From: Polyangiaceae bacterium
Lineage (GTDB): Bacteria > Myxococcota_A > Polyangia > Polyangiales > Polyangiaceae
Assembly (NCBI GenBank): GCA_020633205.1
Contig: JACKEB010000010.1
Coordinates: forward strand, 682,001-746,000
DNA length: 64,000 bases
Direction of reading: 5' to 3'
Under the pieces are notes generated by a model. It did not search any database. It saw only the letters and a list, made by a program, of their open reading frames with translations, and was not told the origin of the DNA. This document shows positions 36,209 to 44,703 of the stretch, in pieces (position 1 is the stretch's first letter; every line of letters starts with the position of its first letter). Position numbers and translations under genes: made by a program.

Positions 36209-38032
36209 ATGACCGGCTCTCAGCATGCTCCGCTAGGCGTCACCGCACGCGCGCTCCGCCGCCCCCAGCTCCTCGCTTGGGTCCTCGCCCTGTCTGGAGC
36301 ACTCGTCGGCTGCAACGCTTGCAGCGAAGACGCCCCGTACACGCCGTTCACGGTCGGCTCGAGTAGCGCGAGTTCCGTCGCGGCGGCGACGGGCAGCGCG
36401 GCGCCTGACGCGGCACCCAGCAGCGAGCCGATGCCAGAGCCACCCTTCAAGGGCAAGGCGGCGCTCAAAGCCCCGGCTCAGGCGACCAAGTGGAAGATCG
36501 CTGGCATGGAAGTGAGCGCGCCGGACGGGCAAGTCTTTGAACAGGCCCTGGAAGCGGACTTCGATGGGGACGACAAGGCGGACGCCATCGCCTGGTCCGT
36601 CGCTCAGGCGCCAGGCAAAGGCGCGGCGGGTACCCTGACGTTCTTCTCTTCCTCGGGGAAAAGCAAATCGCTGACGGACTTGCCCGGCTTCGTCCCGACG
36701 GGTCCGGAGTGCAGCCTCACGACGAAGCTCGACCAAACGGGACCGAAGACGGTGACGTTGATCACCCGCGCTGCCTGCAAGGCCGCGCTGATCCCCCGCT
36801 CACCCGTTGGGGCACTCACGGTGCTGGCACCTGGGGCGGACAAACCGAAGCTCATCGAGCTGCGCCTCGCAGACGTCGTCCCCGGGGAACGCCGTCAGAT
36901 CCAGATCGACAGCACCGACCACGACAACGATGGCCTCGACGACGTGAGCTTGAAGCTCCGTCTGGAGCGAGGCAGCGTGAACGCGACGGCGAGCTTCGCC
37001 TGGTACCAGCGCGCTCAAGGCACCGCGCGCGACGACTCGGAGCCGCGCAAGAGCCTGGACGCGGCGAGCTACGGCGCGCTCAGTGCAGCCAAAAAGAGCG
37101 GCAACAAGGCGCTCCCGCAGATCCGAGCGCTGCAGCGCCTGTGGGTCAATATCTGCTCGGAGAGCGCGACGCCGCGGCTCTTCGACGGCGAGGGCAACCC
37201 CATCTCCTGCCACGCGGAAACTGTTCTCGCGCGATTGAATGAGGCCGAGGCCCAAGCCGCACTCCACGACAAGCAGCCCGCGCTGGCGCTGGCGTTGCTC
37301 GAGCGCAATGGCTGGCTCGGGCACTTCGAGCCCAAGACCCTTGCGGCACTGGACAAAGCCGCTCGCGGCCAGCTCACCGAGCGCGGCGTGAAGCTCAAGC
37401 GCCTGAGCGTGAAGGCGCTCTCTCGCGGTCCTGAGCCACGCCTGAGCCCGCTGAACTTCGAAGACTCTGGGTCGCTGTTGGTGCAGACGAGTGAAGGTGT
37501 GAAGCGGGTGAGCACCAGCGGTGAGGTGAGCGACGCGAGCGAGGAAGTGGACGCCTGGCCCCTCGCCGTGAAGAACGAGAGCGGCGTCGTGAGCCGCATC
37601 TCGACGCCTTGCGATGGTGCGGAGGTGTTGCTTGGTCCCGCTCAGGGGGACGCCAAGCCGACCGGCATTCTCTCCCCTCGCCCCGGTGCGTGTAGTCTGA
37701 AATCCAGCGTGCCAGAGCTCAACCTGGTGGTGCTCGGCAGCGACGACAAGGGCCTCGAGGGTTTCCTTGCGGGAACGCATATCGGGCCACAAAAGAGCCG
37801 CGCGGAGGTCGTGATGCGACCGCATCAAGCGGGCACGGCGCGCGCCCCCGATGGCAAGTCCGAGGTGTTGCCGCTGAAGGCGGGGGTGGCCGTGATCAAC
37901 GATCAAAAGCCAGAGCTGTGGACGGCCAGCGGGCTCGACGCAGCGGGCCTCGGCGACTGTGTCGTCGCCAGCAAAGGCAGCGCTGTCGCTTGCGTCGAGA
38001 GCTCGGGCAGTGTGGTGTTCCTCACCCCCTGA
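36209..38032 (+). CDS. Hypothetical lipoprotein with Asp-rich calcium-type motifs
   Basis: A 607-residue lipoprotein: long signal region ending LVGC (lipid Cys near residue 35), then a Ser/Ala/Pro linker. Between about 100 and 260 two Asp-rich loops occur (DFDGDDKADAIAW and DHDNDGLDDVSLKL) that resemble FG-GAP/EF-hand-like calcium loops of beta-propellers. The middle is helical (about 290-420) and the last 190 residues are again beta-rich, with short repeats ending in 'VVLG', 'VASKGSAVACVESSGSVVFL'. I do not recognise a family. It is followed by a shared terminator and by efp on the other strand. Confidence 0.75.
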   Translation: MTGSQHAPLGVTARALRRPQLLAWVLALSGALVGCNACSEDAPYTPFTVGSSSASSVAAATGSAAPDAAPSSEPMPEPPFKGKAALKAPAQATKWKIAGMEVSAPDGQVFEQALEADFDGDDKADAIAWSVAQAPGKGAAGTLTFFSSSGKSKSLTDLPGFVPTGPECSLTTKLDQTGPKTVTLITRAACKAALIPRSPVGALTVLAPGADKPKLIELRLADVVPGERRQIQIDSTDHDNDGLDDVSLKLRLERGSVNATASFAWYQRAQGTARDDSEPRKSLDAASYGALSAAKKSGNKALPQIRALQRLWVNICSESATPRLFDGEGNPISCHAETVLARLNEAEAQAALHDKQPALALALLERNGWLGHFEPKTLAALDKAARGQLTERGVKLKRLSVKALSRGPEPRLSPLNFEDSGSLLVQTSEGVKRVSTSGEVSDASEEVDAWPLAVKNESGVVSRISTPCDGAEVLLGPAQGDAKPTGILSPRPGACSLKSSVPELNLVVLGSDDKGLEGFLAGTHIGPQKSRAEVVMRPHQAGTARAPDGKSEVLPLKAGVAVINDQKPELWTASGLDAAGLGDCVVASKGSAVACVESSGSVVFLTP

Positions 38033-38060
38033 TCAACCGAAGGCCTGCGGAAGCATGAAA

Positions 38061-38094
38061 AAAGCGCCCATCCCAGACTCTGGGAGGGCGCTTT
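38061..38094 (-). terminator. Strong terminator shared by convergent genes
   Basis: The stem AAAGCGCCC / GGGCGCTTT extends through TCCCAG / CTGGGA to a 3-nt loop. Read on the minus strand it ends in TTTTTT, giving a strong terminator for efp; on the plus strand it ends GCTTTCG and may serve the lipoprotein gene less well. Confidence 0.92.
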
Positions 38095-38115
38095 CGCCAT
38101 TTCTGAAGATCCGAA

Positions 38116-38685
38116 TCAGGCGTTCGGGTTCTTCACGCGCTCTTGGTACTCACCAGTGCGCGTATCCACGCGGACCCAGTCGCCCTCGTTGATGAAGAGG
38201 GGGACGTTGATGGTGGCGCCGGTGGAGATGGTCGCGGGCTTCTGCACGTTGCTCGCGGTGTCACCCTTCACGCCCGGCTCGGACCAGGTGATCTCGACGA
38301 GGATGTGCGGCGGCAGGCTGATGTTGATGGGGTTGCCCTTGTAGATCAGGATGCTGACCTCGAGGCCGTCGATCAGGAAGTTCTTGGAGTCGCCCACCGC
38401 TTCGGCCGGCACGCTCACCTGCTCACCCGTCGTGGCGTTCATGAACACGAACATGTCGCCTTCCGGGTAGATGTAGCTCATCGACTTCTCTTCGACGTCC
38501 GCCGGATCGAAGCGCTCACCCGAGCGGATGTTGCGCTCGAGCACGCCACCCGTCAGGAGGTTCTTCATCTTCGTGCGGGTGAAGGCCTGGCCCTTGCCCG
38601 GCTTCACGAACTGGAACTCGACAACCACGTACGGCTGTCCGTCCCACATCATCTTCAGGCCCTTCTTGATGTCACTGCTATCCAT
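38116..38685 (-). CDS. efp: Elongation factor P
   Basis: A 189-residue EF-P that relieves ribosome stalling at proline stretches. It shows the three-domain layout: N-terminal KOW-like domain with the modifiable lysine in VKPGKGQAF (K31), the middle OB domain (ERFDPADVEEKSMSYIYPEGDMFVFMN) and the C-terminal OB domain with EPGVKGDTASNVQKPATISTGATINVPLFINEGDWVRVDTRTGEY. A Lys, not Arg, at the tip suggests EpmA-type or another lysine modification over EarP rhamnosylation; no modifying enzyme gene is in this window. A strong terminator lies 21 bp downstream. The 291 bp upstream, shared with the divergent coiled-coil gene, hold no clear promoter beyond a lone TTGACA at 38865 facing the other gene. 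Confidence 0.97.
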   Translation of the reverse strand: MDSSDIKKGLKMMWDGQPYVVVEFQFVKPGKGQAFTRTKMKNLLTGGVLERNIRSGERFDPADVEEKSMSYIYPEGDMFVFMNATTGEQVSVPAEAVGDSKNFLIDGLEVSILIYKGNPINISLPPHILVEITWSEPGVKGDTASNVQKPATISTGATINVPLFINEGDWVRVDTRTGEYQERVKNPNA

Positions 38686-38976
38686 GTCGTCGAAGCTTCG
38701 CTAGGGGCAGCCCCGGCTGCCGGTGAGGGAGCAGGCCACCCAAAAGAGCGGCCAGGGGAGCCGGGGTCTAGCCGCGGATCGCCCGACGTTCAACCCCCAA
38801 GCTCGGCCAAGACGCTGCGGGTGGCGGCAGTTCAAATGCCTCCATCCGGAATATCCAAGGGGTTTTGACAGGTTTCAGTGGGTCAGGAGCACTGTCAGGC
38901 GGCGCTGGAACTCGCCAAACTCGCTGGCGGGCGCTTGCGTGGCCGCCAGCGCCGCGATACTTCGGAGCCGCACGTG

Positions 38977-39837
38977 ATGGATGAGTCAGGACGCGAGCTC
39001 GAGGAGCTTCGACGCGAAGTGGTGGAGAGCCGCTCGCTCACCATCAAGACCAACAATTTGGTCAACGCGCTCGCGGCCGACCTGAAGAGCATGGCCAAGC
39101 GCCAGCAACAGCGCGAGCGCGGCGTGTGGCTGAACAACGCGACCATCTACGTGGTGAGCGTCGCGGTGCTGCTGGTGGTGCTGAAGATCGCGTGGGACGC
39201 GCGAGTCGAAGCGGTGACGTCGTCCGCGAACACGCGTCTCGCGCGGCTCGAAGGTGTCGAAGCCGAACTCGAAGCGCTGAAGAGCAAGAGCACCGGTCGC
39301 GGCGAGTCCAGCAAGACAGCCGGAGAGCTGTACGAGCTGGTGCGCGCCAACAAGCAGAAGGAGCTGCTCGAAAAGTGGCCCGATGCGCAGAAAGCGAACC
39401 TCTCGAAGACTGAACGCTCAATCTTCGAAGACGCCGTATCCAAGGCGCGATCGGATCTGTCACTGGTCGCCTACCAAGAAGGCTTGGACCATGTGCGCAC
39501 CGGCCGCTGGCACGAAGCGCGAACGGCCCTCGAGGAGAGCCTGCGCCTCGACTCGGGCGCGGCTCACAGCCCTCAAGCTCAGTACAACCTGGCGTTGGCT
39601 CTGAAGAACCTCGGGGATCAGCGCAAGGCCATCCCGATCTTGATGAAGCTCTCGGAGGCCTCCTCCGATCGCGAGGTGATGGACGACGCGCTGTGGCTGC
39701 TCGCTCAGTCGCAGATCGACATCAAGGCGTGGAACGACGCGAAGAGCACCTTGCGGAGCTTCATCCGTCGCTTCCCGAAGAGCCCGTACATCAACGACGT
39801 GCGCATGAAGGCGGCGGAGATCAACCTGCAGCACTGA
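38977..39837 (+). CDS. Membrane-anchored coiled-coil/TPR protein (CpoB/YbgF-like layout)
   Basis: A 286-residue protein. It has a short N-terminal helix (MDESGRELEELRREVVE), a single membrane helix (ATIYVVSVAVLLVVLKIAW, about 68-86), a coiled coil (about 90-130) and a C-terminal TPR domain ('LDHVRTGRWHEARTALEESLRLDSGAAHSPQAQYNLALALKNLGDQRKAIPILMKL...FIRRFPKSPYINDVRMKAAEI'). The last repeats resemble YbgF/CpoB, but that family has a cleaved signal peptide and Tol-Pal neighbours, absent here. The ATG at 38977 is chosen with GGAG about 9 nt upstream. Probably a periplasm-facing adaptor; function unknown. Confidence 0.8.
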   Translation: MDESGRELEELRREVVESRSLTIKTNNLVNALAADLKSMAKRQQQRERGVWLNNATIYVVSVAVLLVVLKIAWDARVEAVTSSANTRLARLEGVEAELEALKSKSTGRGESSKTAGELYELVRANKQKELLEKWPDAQKANLSKTERSIFEDAVSKARSDLSLVAYQEGLDHVRTGRWHEARTALEESLRLDSGAAHSPQAQYNLALALKNLGDQRKAIPILMKLSEASSDREVMDDALWLLAQSQIDIKAWNDAKSTLRSFIRRFPKSPYINDVRMKAAEINLQH

Positions 39838-39849
39838 CTCCGCAGTCGC

Positions 39850-41037
39850 TCACTTCGACGCCGGGCGCGCCGCCATCATCGCCTGACGCAGCGCCTGCGG
39901 GCCGCAGCCATATTTGGCTTCACTGTAGCTATCGAGGCTGACGACTTGCCAGTCTTCCTGCTTGTCGAGTTCGCTCAGGTAGGTCTCGAGCGCATCCTTG
40001 CGGATATAGTCATGGAGCAGCACCACACCGCCGCGGCGAGTGCTCCGACGCAGATTGTCTCCTAGCGCCAGCGGGTCGTTGCGCACGCCGTCCACGGTGT
40101 CCCCGGACGCGTCGTGCCACAGCACATTCAGAAAGCCAACTCGCTCGAGCGCCTCGTCGTTCAGCTTGCGCAGGCGCCTCGGTGCCCCGAGGTAAGGACC
40201 ACCGCCCGGCGGACGCGAATAGACGATGGGGTAGCGACGCGCGCTGTCGTCCACGTGGCTCACCACCGGGTAGCCGCGCTCACGCAGGAGCTCGAAGTGC
40301 CGCGCCTCCCACTCGGGCCACTTCGTGCGCAGCTCCGTGCCCGACAGGTAGCGCCCCTCGGCGACGCCGAACACCCGCTGATAAACCGCCCGGAAATCTT
40401 CGGGTGAGGTCGCGACGAGGGCAAGCTCGATGAGCATCTGCGTCGTCTCGTGCTGTCCCTGGATGTAGCCAACGCTGCGGCCGTTGTCACGAAAGGACAT
40501 CTCCACGTCGTGGTTGTAGCTGTGGGAGCCGATGGTGTGGCCCTGCTCCAGCATGCGTTGCACCAGGTGAAAGGTGTTCGAGCGGATGTTCTTCCCCACG
40601 AGGAAAAACGTCGCGGCGTAGCCGTGCTTCTCGAGCAGCTTCAGCACCCGCGGGGTGTGATTGACTGTCGGTCCGTCATCGAAGGTGAGGATCACCTCTC
40701 CAGCGGTGTGCGCGTCGTCGCGATAGAAGCCGTGGGGCAAGCTCGACGCCGGCAGCACGCACGGCGTTGGAGGCGCAGCCGACGCGACCTCGACCTGCTC
40801 GGCGGTGGGGTCGGGTGAACGATCCTCCGGAACAGACTTCTGACGGGCGCCGCTCGGCTCCTCCAGCGCGTGGCGCTCGGGGACCTCGCTGAAGCGGGCC
40901 GGCGCCTTGGCGGAAGACTCAGCCGCGCTCGAATGCGCTCCGCTCGGGTTTGGGGGGGAGGCGGGCTGTCGCTGAACTGGGGCACAACCCAAGGCGAAAT
41001 TCAGAGCCAATAGACAACAGGCGATGGGGCGCTTCAT
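39850..41037 (-). CDS. Lipoprotein polysaccharide deacetylase (NodB domain, CE4)
   Basis: A 395-residue lipoprotein: signal with lipobox FALGC (Cys 18), Ala/Pro/Glu-rich linker to about residue 100, then a CE4 deacetylase domain. Motif 1 is TFDDGP (D120, D121), motif 2 HSYNH (H172, H176) binds the metal with D121, motif 3 is close to YSRPPGGGPY, and motif 5 is VVLLHDY. Metal-dependent N-deacetylation of a glycan such as peptidoglycan or an exopolysaccharide is expected. The C-terminal half of the domain is longer than in NodB. Convergent with the coiled-coil gene (12 bp) and divergent from the sigma factor gene. Confidence 0.9.
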   Translation of the reverse strand: MKRPIACCLLALNFALGCAPVQRQPASPPNPSGAHSSAAESSAKAPARFSEVPERHALEEPSGARQKSVPEDRSPDPTAEQVEVASAAPPTPCVLPASSLPHGFYRDDAHTAGEVILTFDDGPTVNHTPRVLKLLEKHGYAATFFLVGKNIRSNTFHLVQRMLEQGHTIGSHSYNHDVEMSFRDNGRSVGYIQGQHETTQMLIELALVATSPEDFRAVYQRVFGVAEGRYLSGTELRTKWPEWEARHFELLRERGYPVVSHVDDSARRYPIVYSRPPGGGPYLGAPRRLRKLNDEALERVGFLNVLWHDASGDTVDGVRNDPLALGDNLRRSTRRGGVVLLHDYIRKDALETYLSELDKQEDWQVVSLDSYSEAKYGCGPQALRQAMMAARPASK

Positions 41038-41146
41038 GATGCCGGGGCTACGCCCATGCGTGACAGCGAATCCTCTGAGATTCTCAAGACCTAGGTCATG
41101 TCACGGTGCTCCGTATCCCTCCCGCAATCGGTCTGATCCCCGCCTC

Positions 41147-41863
41147 ATGCCTCCCGAACTCGTCGCCCTCAATCCGCGCCTCCGAAGCCTGGCCAACGCC
41201 AGCGAAGCGGAGCTGCTCGGCGCGGTGGCGGGCGGAGGAGACGCGAGGCGAGCGGCTCAAGCCGAGTTCTATTCACGACACGTCCACTACCTGTTCGCCG
41301 TGCTCGTGAAGCAACAACACCGCCTGCGCAGGGTGGTTGGCATCAGCGCGGAGGACCTCGTGCAAGATACCTTTCATCGCGCCTTCAGTCGCGCTCACAC
41401 CTTCTCCGCTGACGGCATCGAGGATCCGGATCACCTGCGGCGCCGCACTCGAGCATGGCTCGGTCGCATCGCCCAGAACCTCTTGATCGATGCCGTGCGG
41501 CAATCTAGCGAGATCGCCGACAGCGCGGCCCTCGAACGCCTGGAAGACGAGCCACCCCCGAGCTCCCGACCGCCGCCCGACTCCCAGCGTCCGGTCGCGG
41601 AGCTCAGCCCCGCGGAGCGCATGACGCGCGCCTTCCAGCGCCTAAGCGAGCGCGAGCAAGACGTACTGCGGGTGAGTGCCCTCTACTACCGTGCGGGCGA
41701 CGAACACCAGAGGCTGCCAAACGACGTGTCCCAAGAGCTCGCCAAGCGCTGGCAGACCAGCAACGAAAACATCCGAGCTATCCGCAGTCGAGCCTTGAAG
41801 AAGCTCAAAGGCTGGGTCGAAGAGCTCGAAGCGTCTGGCCTCCAAGGAGCTGAGGCCCCATGA
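41147..41863 (+). CDS. Sigma-70 family (ECF-type) RNA polymerase sigma factor
   Basis: A 238-residue sigma factor with regions 2 and 4 only. Region 2 is about 40-125: QAEFYSRHVHYLFAVLVKQQHRLRRVVGISAEDLVQDTFHRAFSRA, then RRRTRAWLGRIAQNLLIDAVRQ. Region 4 is about 155-230: RMTRAFQRLSEREQDVLRVSALYY...ELAKRWQTSNENIRAIRSRALKKLKGWV. A Pro-rich linker joins them. Between the helices of region 4 there is an insert (RAGDEHQRLPNDVSQ). The ATG at 41147 starts the conserved part. The stop overlaps the ATG of a membrane protein gene (ATGA), the arrangement of sigma/anti-sigma pairs. Confidence 0.9.
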   Translation: MPPELVALNPRLRSLANASEAELLGAVAGGGDARRAAQAEFYSRHVHYLFAVLVKQQHRLRRVVGISAEDLVQDTFHRAFSRAHTFSADGIEDPDHLRRRTRAWLGRIAQNLLIDAVRQSSEIADSAALERLEDEPPPSSRPPPDSQRPVAELSPAERMTRAFQRLSEREQDVLRVSALYYRAGDEHQRLPNDVSQELAKRWQTSNENIRAIRSRALKKLKGWVEELEASGLQGAEAP

Positions 41864-43113
41864 GCGACTCGAAGAACACGGACCTCGAGCAGGAAGAAGC
41901 TGCGCTCTTGGCACAGCTCAGCGATGCCCTGGGAGAGACAGGCGAGCTGCCGCCGATCAGCGATGCGGAAGTCGAGGCGTTTGAAAAGGGACTCGGAGCA
42001 ACCGAGCTCCCGGAGCACTTGCGCGGCTACCAGCCTCTAGACCCTGAGTCAGAAACGCCGGGGGCGGCTCCCGAGTCGAGCCAAGAAATGCCCCAGCGCG
42101 GCGCCTTGGTGGACCTCGCAGCGGCTCGGCGTATCCGTGCAGAAAAGGCGGAGAGCAAGCGCGGAGGCTGGGTGAGTCACCTGGTCGCGCTTAGCATCGG
42201 CGCAGCCGCAGCGACCGCCTTGTTCATGACCCGCCAGCCGACGACGCAGAGCGGCGGCCTGCCTTCGAGCGAACCCGTCGAGAAGCAGCCGGACGCCGCC
42301 GTGGATGCCGGGCCGCGCATCAAGCTGACACTGCCGAGCGCGTGTCCCGAGCCGTGCTGCGCTGGTTCGAGCTGCGAGAAGCTCGACTTGCGCTCCACGC
42401 CGCCCGCAGCTCCGGGGAGCGAGCCCGGCGCGAGCCTCAAGACTTGCAGCTCCGGGCGAACCTGCGTCAGTTGCAACGCGGACGCCGACGCGCGCTATCG
42501 CGTGCGCACCGGCGGCTTTATCCCCACGGAACAAGGCAAGGAACGAATCAAAGGCGCAAAGCCCGGGCAGCTGGCGTTGTGCTTCCGGGGTGGTAGCTCC
42601 GCCGAACACTGTGTGGACGCGCACCCCAGCAAGGATCAGGACCAAAGCTGGCGTGATCTGCCGTTGGTGGTTGGCGGGAGCGACTTGATCGGCGGGCTTG
42701 CAGTGGAGGTGCGTTATCGCGGGGCGAACAAGCCGCTCGGCACCTGGCAGAGCCCAATCAAGGTCAACCCGACGCTGCTCTGCAACGGCCTCGCGGTGCG
42801 CGTGAAGGATGAGAAGGGCGAGCTCATCGGCAGCCTTTCAGCCTTCTTGATGGACACGCACTATGTGGACCTTGGGCGAGCCACATCGGTGAGCGAGCTA
42901 GAGAGCCGCGCACAGCACTTCGAGCTGAGCGGGATGCAGGCTTCGATCTACGAGCTGAACACCACCACCAAGCAACGCTTCAGCCTTGCCCTGGGCCCGT
43001 TCAGTGAGGCGCGCGCCGAAGAGCTGCGCTGGCAGGTGTTGAAGCAGTCCGGCGAAGCAAAGGTGACCATCGGCGCCGAGCATCAGGGCAAGGGGCGAGT
43101 GCTGACTCAGTAA
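41860..43113 (+). CDS. Single-pass membrane protein, likely anti-sigma or sigma partner
   Basis: A 417-residue protein: an acidic cytoplasmic N-terminus of about 100 residues, one membrane helix (HLVALSIGAAAATALFM, about 107-123), and a large exported C-terminal region. The exported part begins with a cluster of nine Cys (CPEPCCAGSSC, C in LKTC, CVSC) and continues as a beta-rich domain with further Cys. It lacks a clear HxxxCxxC zinc anti-sigma motif, so the role as anti-sigma factor is inferred from its four-base overlap with the sigma gene and its topology. The Cys-rich region could sense redox state or metal, or could be structural. Confidence 0.7.
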   Translation: MSDSKNTDLEQEEAALLAQLSDALGETGELPPISDAEVEAFEKGLGATELPEHLRGYQPLDPESETPGAAPESSQEMPQRGALVDLAAARRIRAEKAESKRGGWVSHLVALSIGAAAATALFMTRQPTTQSGGLPSSEPVEKQPDAAVDAGPRIKLTLPSACPEPCCAGSSCEKLDLRSTPPAAPGSEPGASLKTCSSGRTCVSCNADADARYRVRTGGFIPTEQGKERIKGAKPGQLALCFRGGSSAEHCVDAHPSKDQDQSWRDLPLVVGGSDLIGGLAVEVRYRGANKPLGTWQSPIKVNPTLLCNGLAVRVKDEKGELIGSLSAFLMDTHYVDLGRATSVSELESRAQHFELSGMQASIYELNTTTKQRFSLALGPFSEARAEELRWQVLKQSGEAKVTIGAEHQGKGRVLTQ

Positions 43114-43132
43114 CCCGAAGCTCGCTGGCAGT

Positions 43133-44452
43133 TCATGGGTCGTTTGGCAGCGCCACGACCCTCGGCGCCTGCCACCAGCCCTGCTGAGCAAAGCCCGGGT
43201 TCGGACCGAGCAGCACCACCGTGTAGTTCTTCTCGTTCTCGAGGGTGATGCCTCCGAGGGCCGCCTGCCAGTTCGTGGTCACGCCCGGCGTCGTGGCCCC
43301 GTAGGCAAAGACTTGGAGCTCCACGCCCGATAGCGGAGAACCGTAGCTGGACGCCGGATAGTCTAGGTTCGGGGGTCGCGGGGCGATGCGCCCAAAGACG
43401 ATCCGCGAGGCAACGGAGATGGGGCTGCCGCTGGCTTGCTCCGTCGGTACAGAAAGTAGATCCGACTCGCCCGCCGCGGCGGAACCGTTGAAGAACTGCA
43501 CGCCGCTACGCATCGGTTGAGTGATCCGACTCAGCTCCACCACCGAGTTGGCGAGCGTCGGGGTCACATCGGAGTAGCCCTTCCCGCAGATTGTCTCCTC
43601 GGACGCGTCGCTGAAGCTTGGCCCCCCCATGCAGCCGCTGAGCAACATCAAGTAGCTGCGGTCAGCCAGGAGGCTTCCGGGAGGTATCATTCCCAGGCGC
43701 GCAAAGCGCAGTACCGGCGGCGGAATACTCGCATCGCCACCAGCGTCTGAGCCACCAGCGTCTGAGCCGGCACTCGCGTCGCTTGCGGCCGTGCCCGCGC
43801 TGCCCGCGCTAGCATCAGGAACCCCGGCGTCGACTCCGCCCGCGCCTGCCGCACCCGCGGCGCCGTCGGCAGCCCCTCCGCTGCCACTGGCTCCACCACT
43901 GCCGCCGCTGCCGCTGACGCCTCCGCTACCGCTGGCGCCTCCGCTACCGCTGGCGCCTCCGCTGCCACCCGCATCAGGCCCGCTGCCTTGAACGAGCTCG
44001 AGCGCGCGGGCGCAGTCCAAGTTCCCGAGTAGCTCGAGTTGCCCGGCAAAGGCGAACGTCTCGAAGCCTTGAGTCGCAGGCTGCCATGGCAGGTCACTCA
44101 CATCGAGAATGGCTCCGTACGGTAACCCGCTAGCAGGTGATGGCGTGCCGATCCATGCGTCGTCGCCACTCTCTAGTTTCACGCGGAAACACAAGCGGAC
44201 GCGATCGGCGTCGACCATGCCATTGAGCACTCGCAGACGAAACGCTCCCGATGGCTCGGTTGGTGCGTCTGGGGCAGCGTCTCCACCGCCGGCCCCAGCG
44301 TCCCCTCCGCCGCCAGCTCCGCCTTCACCAGCCAAGCTGCCCCCACTGCCCCAGTCACGCTTACTGAGCGACTCGTGGTCGGTGGTGCAAGCGCCTGCCA
44401 GCGCGACGCCTGCAAGCACCAAGGCCACTCCGGGAGCTACGCGAAAGACCAT
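43133..44452 (-). CDS. Hypothetical lipoprotein with Gly/Ser/Ala linker
   Basis: A 439-residue lipoprotein. The ATG at 44452 gives signal MVFRVAPGVALVLAGVALAGAC (lipid Cys 22). After a Gly-rich stretch a beta domain follows (about 60-160), resembling the repeated beta sandwich of DUF4397-type proteins ('FRLRVLNGMVDADRVRLCFRV...'). A long Gly/Ser/Ala/Asp linker (43740-44000 in DNA, with short 9- to 12-bp repeats) leads to a second, similar beta domain ending 'YTVVLLGPNPGF...APRVVALPNDP'. The DNA upstream (44453-44680) is shared with the TetR gene and holds one copy of the TTGGGGGGGAGG motif. Function unknown. Confidence 0.75.
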   Translation of the reverse strand: MVFRVAPGVALVLAGVALAGACTTDHESLSKRDWGSGGSLAGEGGAGGGGDAGAGGGDAAPDAPTEPSGAFRLRVLNGMVDADRVRLCFRVKLESGDDAWIGTPSPASGLPYGAILDVSDLPWQPATQGFETFAFAGQLELLGNLDCARALELVQGSGPDAGGSGGASGSGGASGSGGVSGSGGSGGASGSGGAADGAAGAAGAGGVDAGVPDASAGSAGTAASDASAGSDAGGSDAGGDASIPPPVLRFARLGMIPPGSLLADRSYLMLLSGCMGGPSFSDASEETICGKGYSDVTPTLANSVVELSRITQPMRSGVQFFNGSAAAGESDLLSVPTEQASGSPISVASRIVFGRIAPRPPNLDYPASSYGSPLSGVELQVFAYGATTPGVTTNWQAALGGITLENEKNYTVVLLGPNPGFAQQGWWQAPRVVALPNDP

Positions 44453-44645
44453 CTCGATCCGTTCTACAACGCAGCTCCGGCATTCGCAGCGCCTCGCCCA
44501 CTCCCGCAGGATCGCTTTTCCCGCTTGAAGCCTCAGGACTTGGGGGGGAGGCACGCCGGTTGCTCGTTGGGCCTGACGCGACCCATGAAAAGCACACAAT
44601 TTCAGCGATTTATACCGATGCTCAGGCTCACCGGCGCGAGCCTGC

Positions 44646-44673
44646 TTGACGCAGGAGCCGCCACACCTATGCT
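44646..44673 (+). promoter_or_regulatory. Sigma-70-like promoter of the TetR operon
   Basis: TTGACG (44646-44651) and TATGCT (44668-44673) are separated by 16 bp. Transcription would start near 44680, right before the 20-bp palindrome at 44684-44703, so a bound repressor would block it. Good match by eye; not tested. Confidence 0.6.
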
Positions 44674-44683
44674 CCGTCGAATG

Positions 44684-44703
44684 AGAACTGACATGTCAGT
44701 TCT
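44684..44703. promoter_or_regulatory. Perfect 20-bp palindrome, TetR operator
   Basis: AGAACTGACA followed by its exact reverse complement TGTCAGTTCT. It covers the ATG at 44693 and lies just after the predicted transcription start, the expected place for an autoregulatory operator of a TetR-family repressor. No second copy was noticed in the window. Confidence 0.8.

Noticed and set aside
38865..38893. Perfect TTGACA as a promoter for the coiled-coil protein gene
   Set aside because: No acceptable -10 element lies 16-18 bp downstream.
43740..44000. Repeat-rich stretch as a possible CRISPR or satellite array
   Set aside because: It is the in-frame Gly/Ser/Ala linker of a lipoprotein; repeat units are short and there are no unique spacers.
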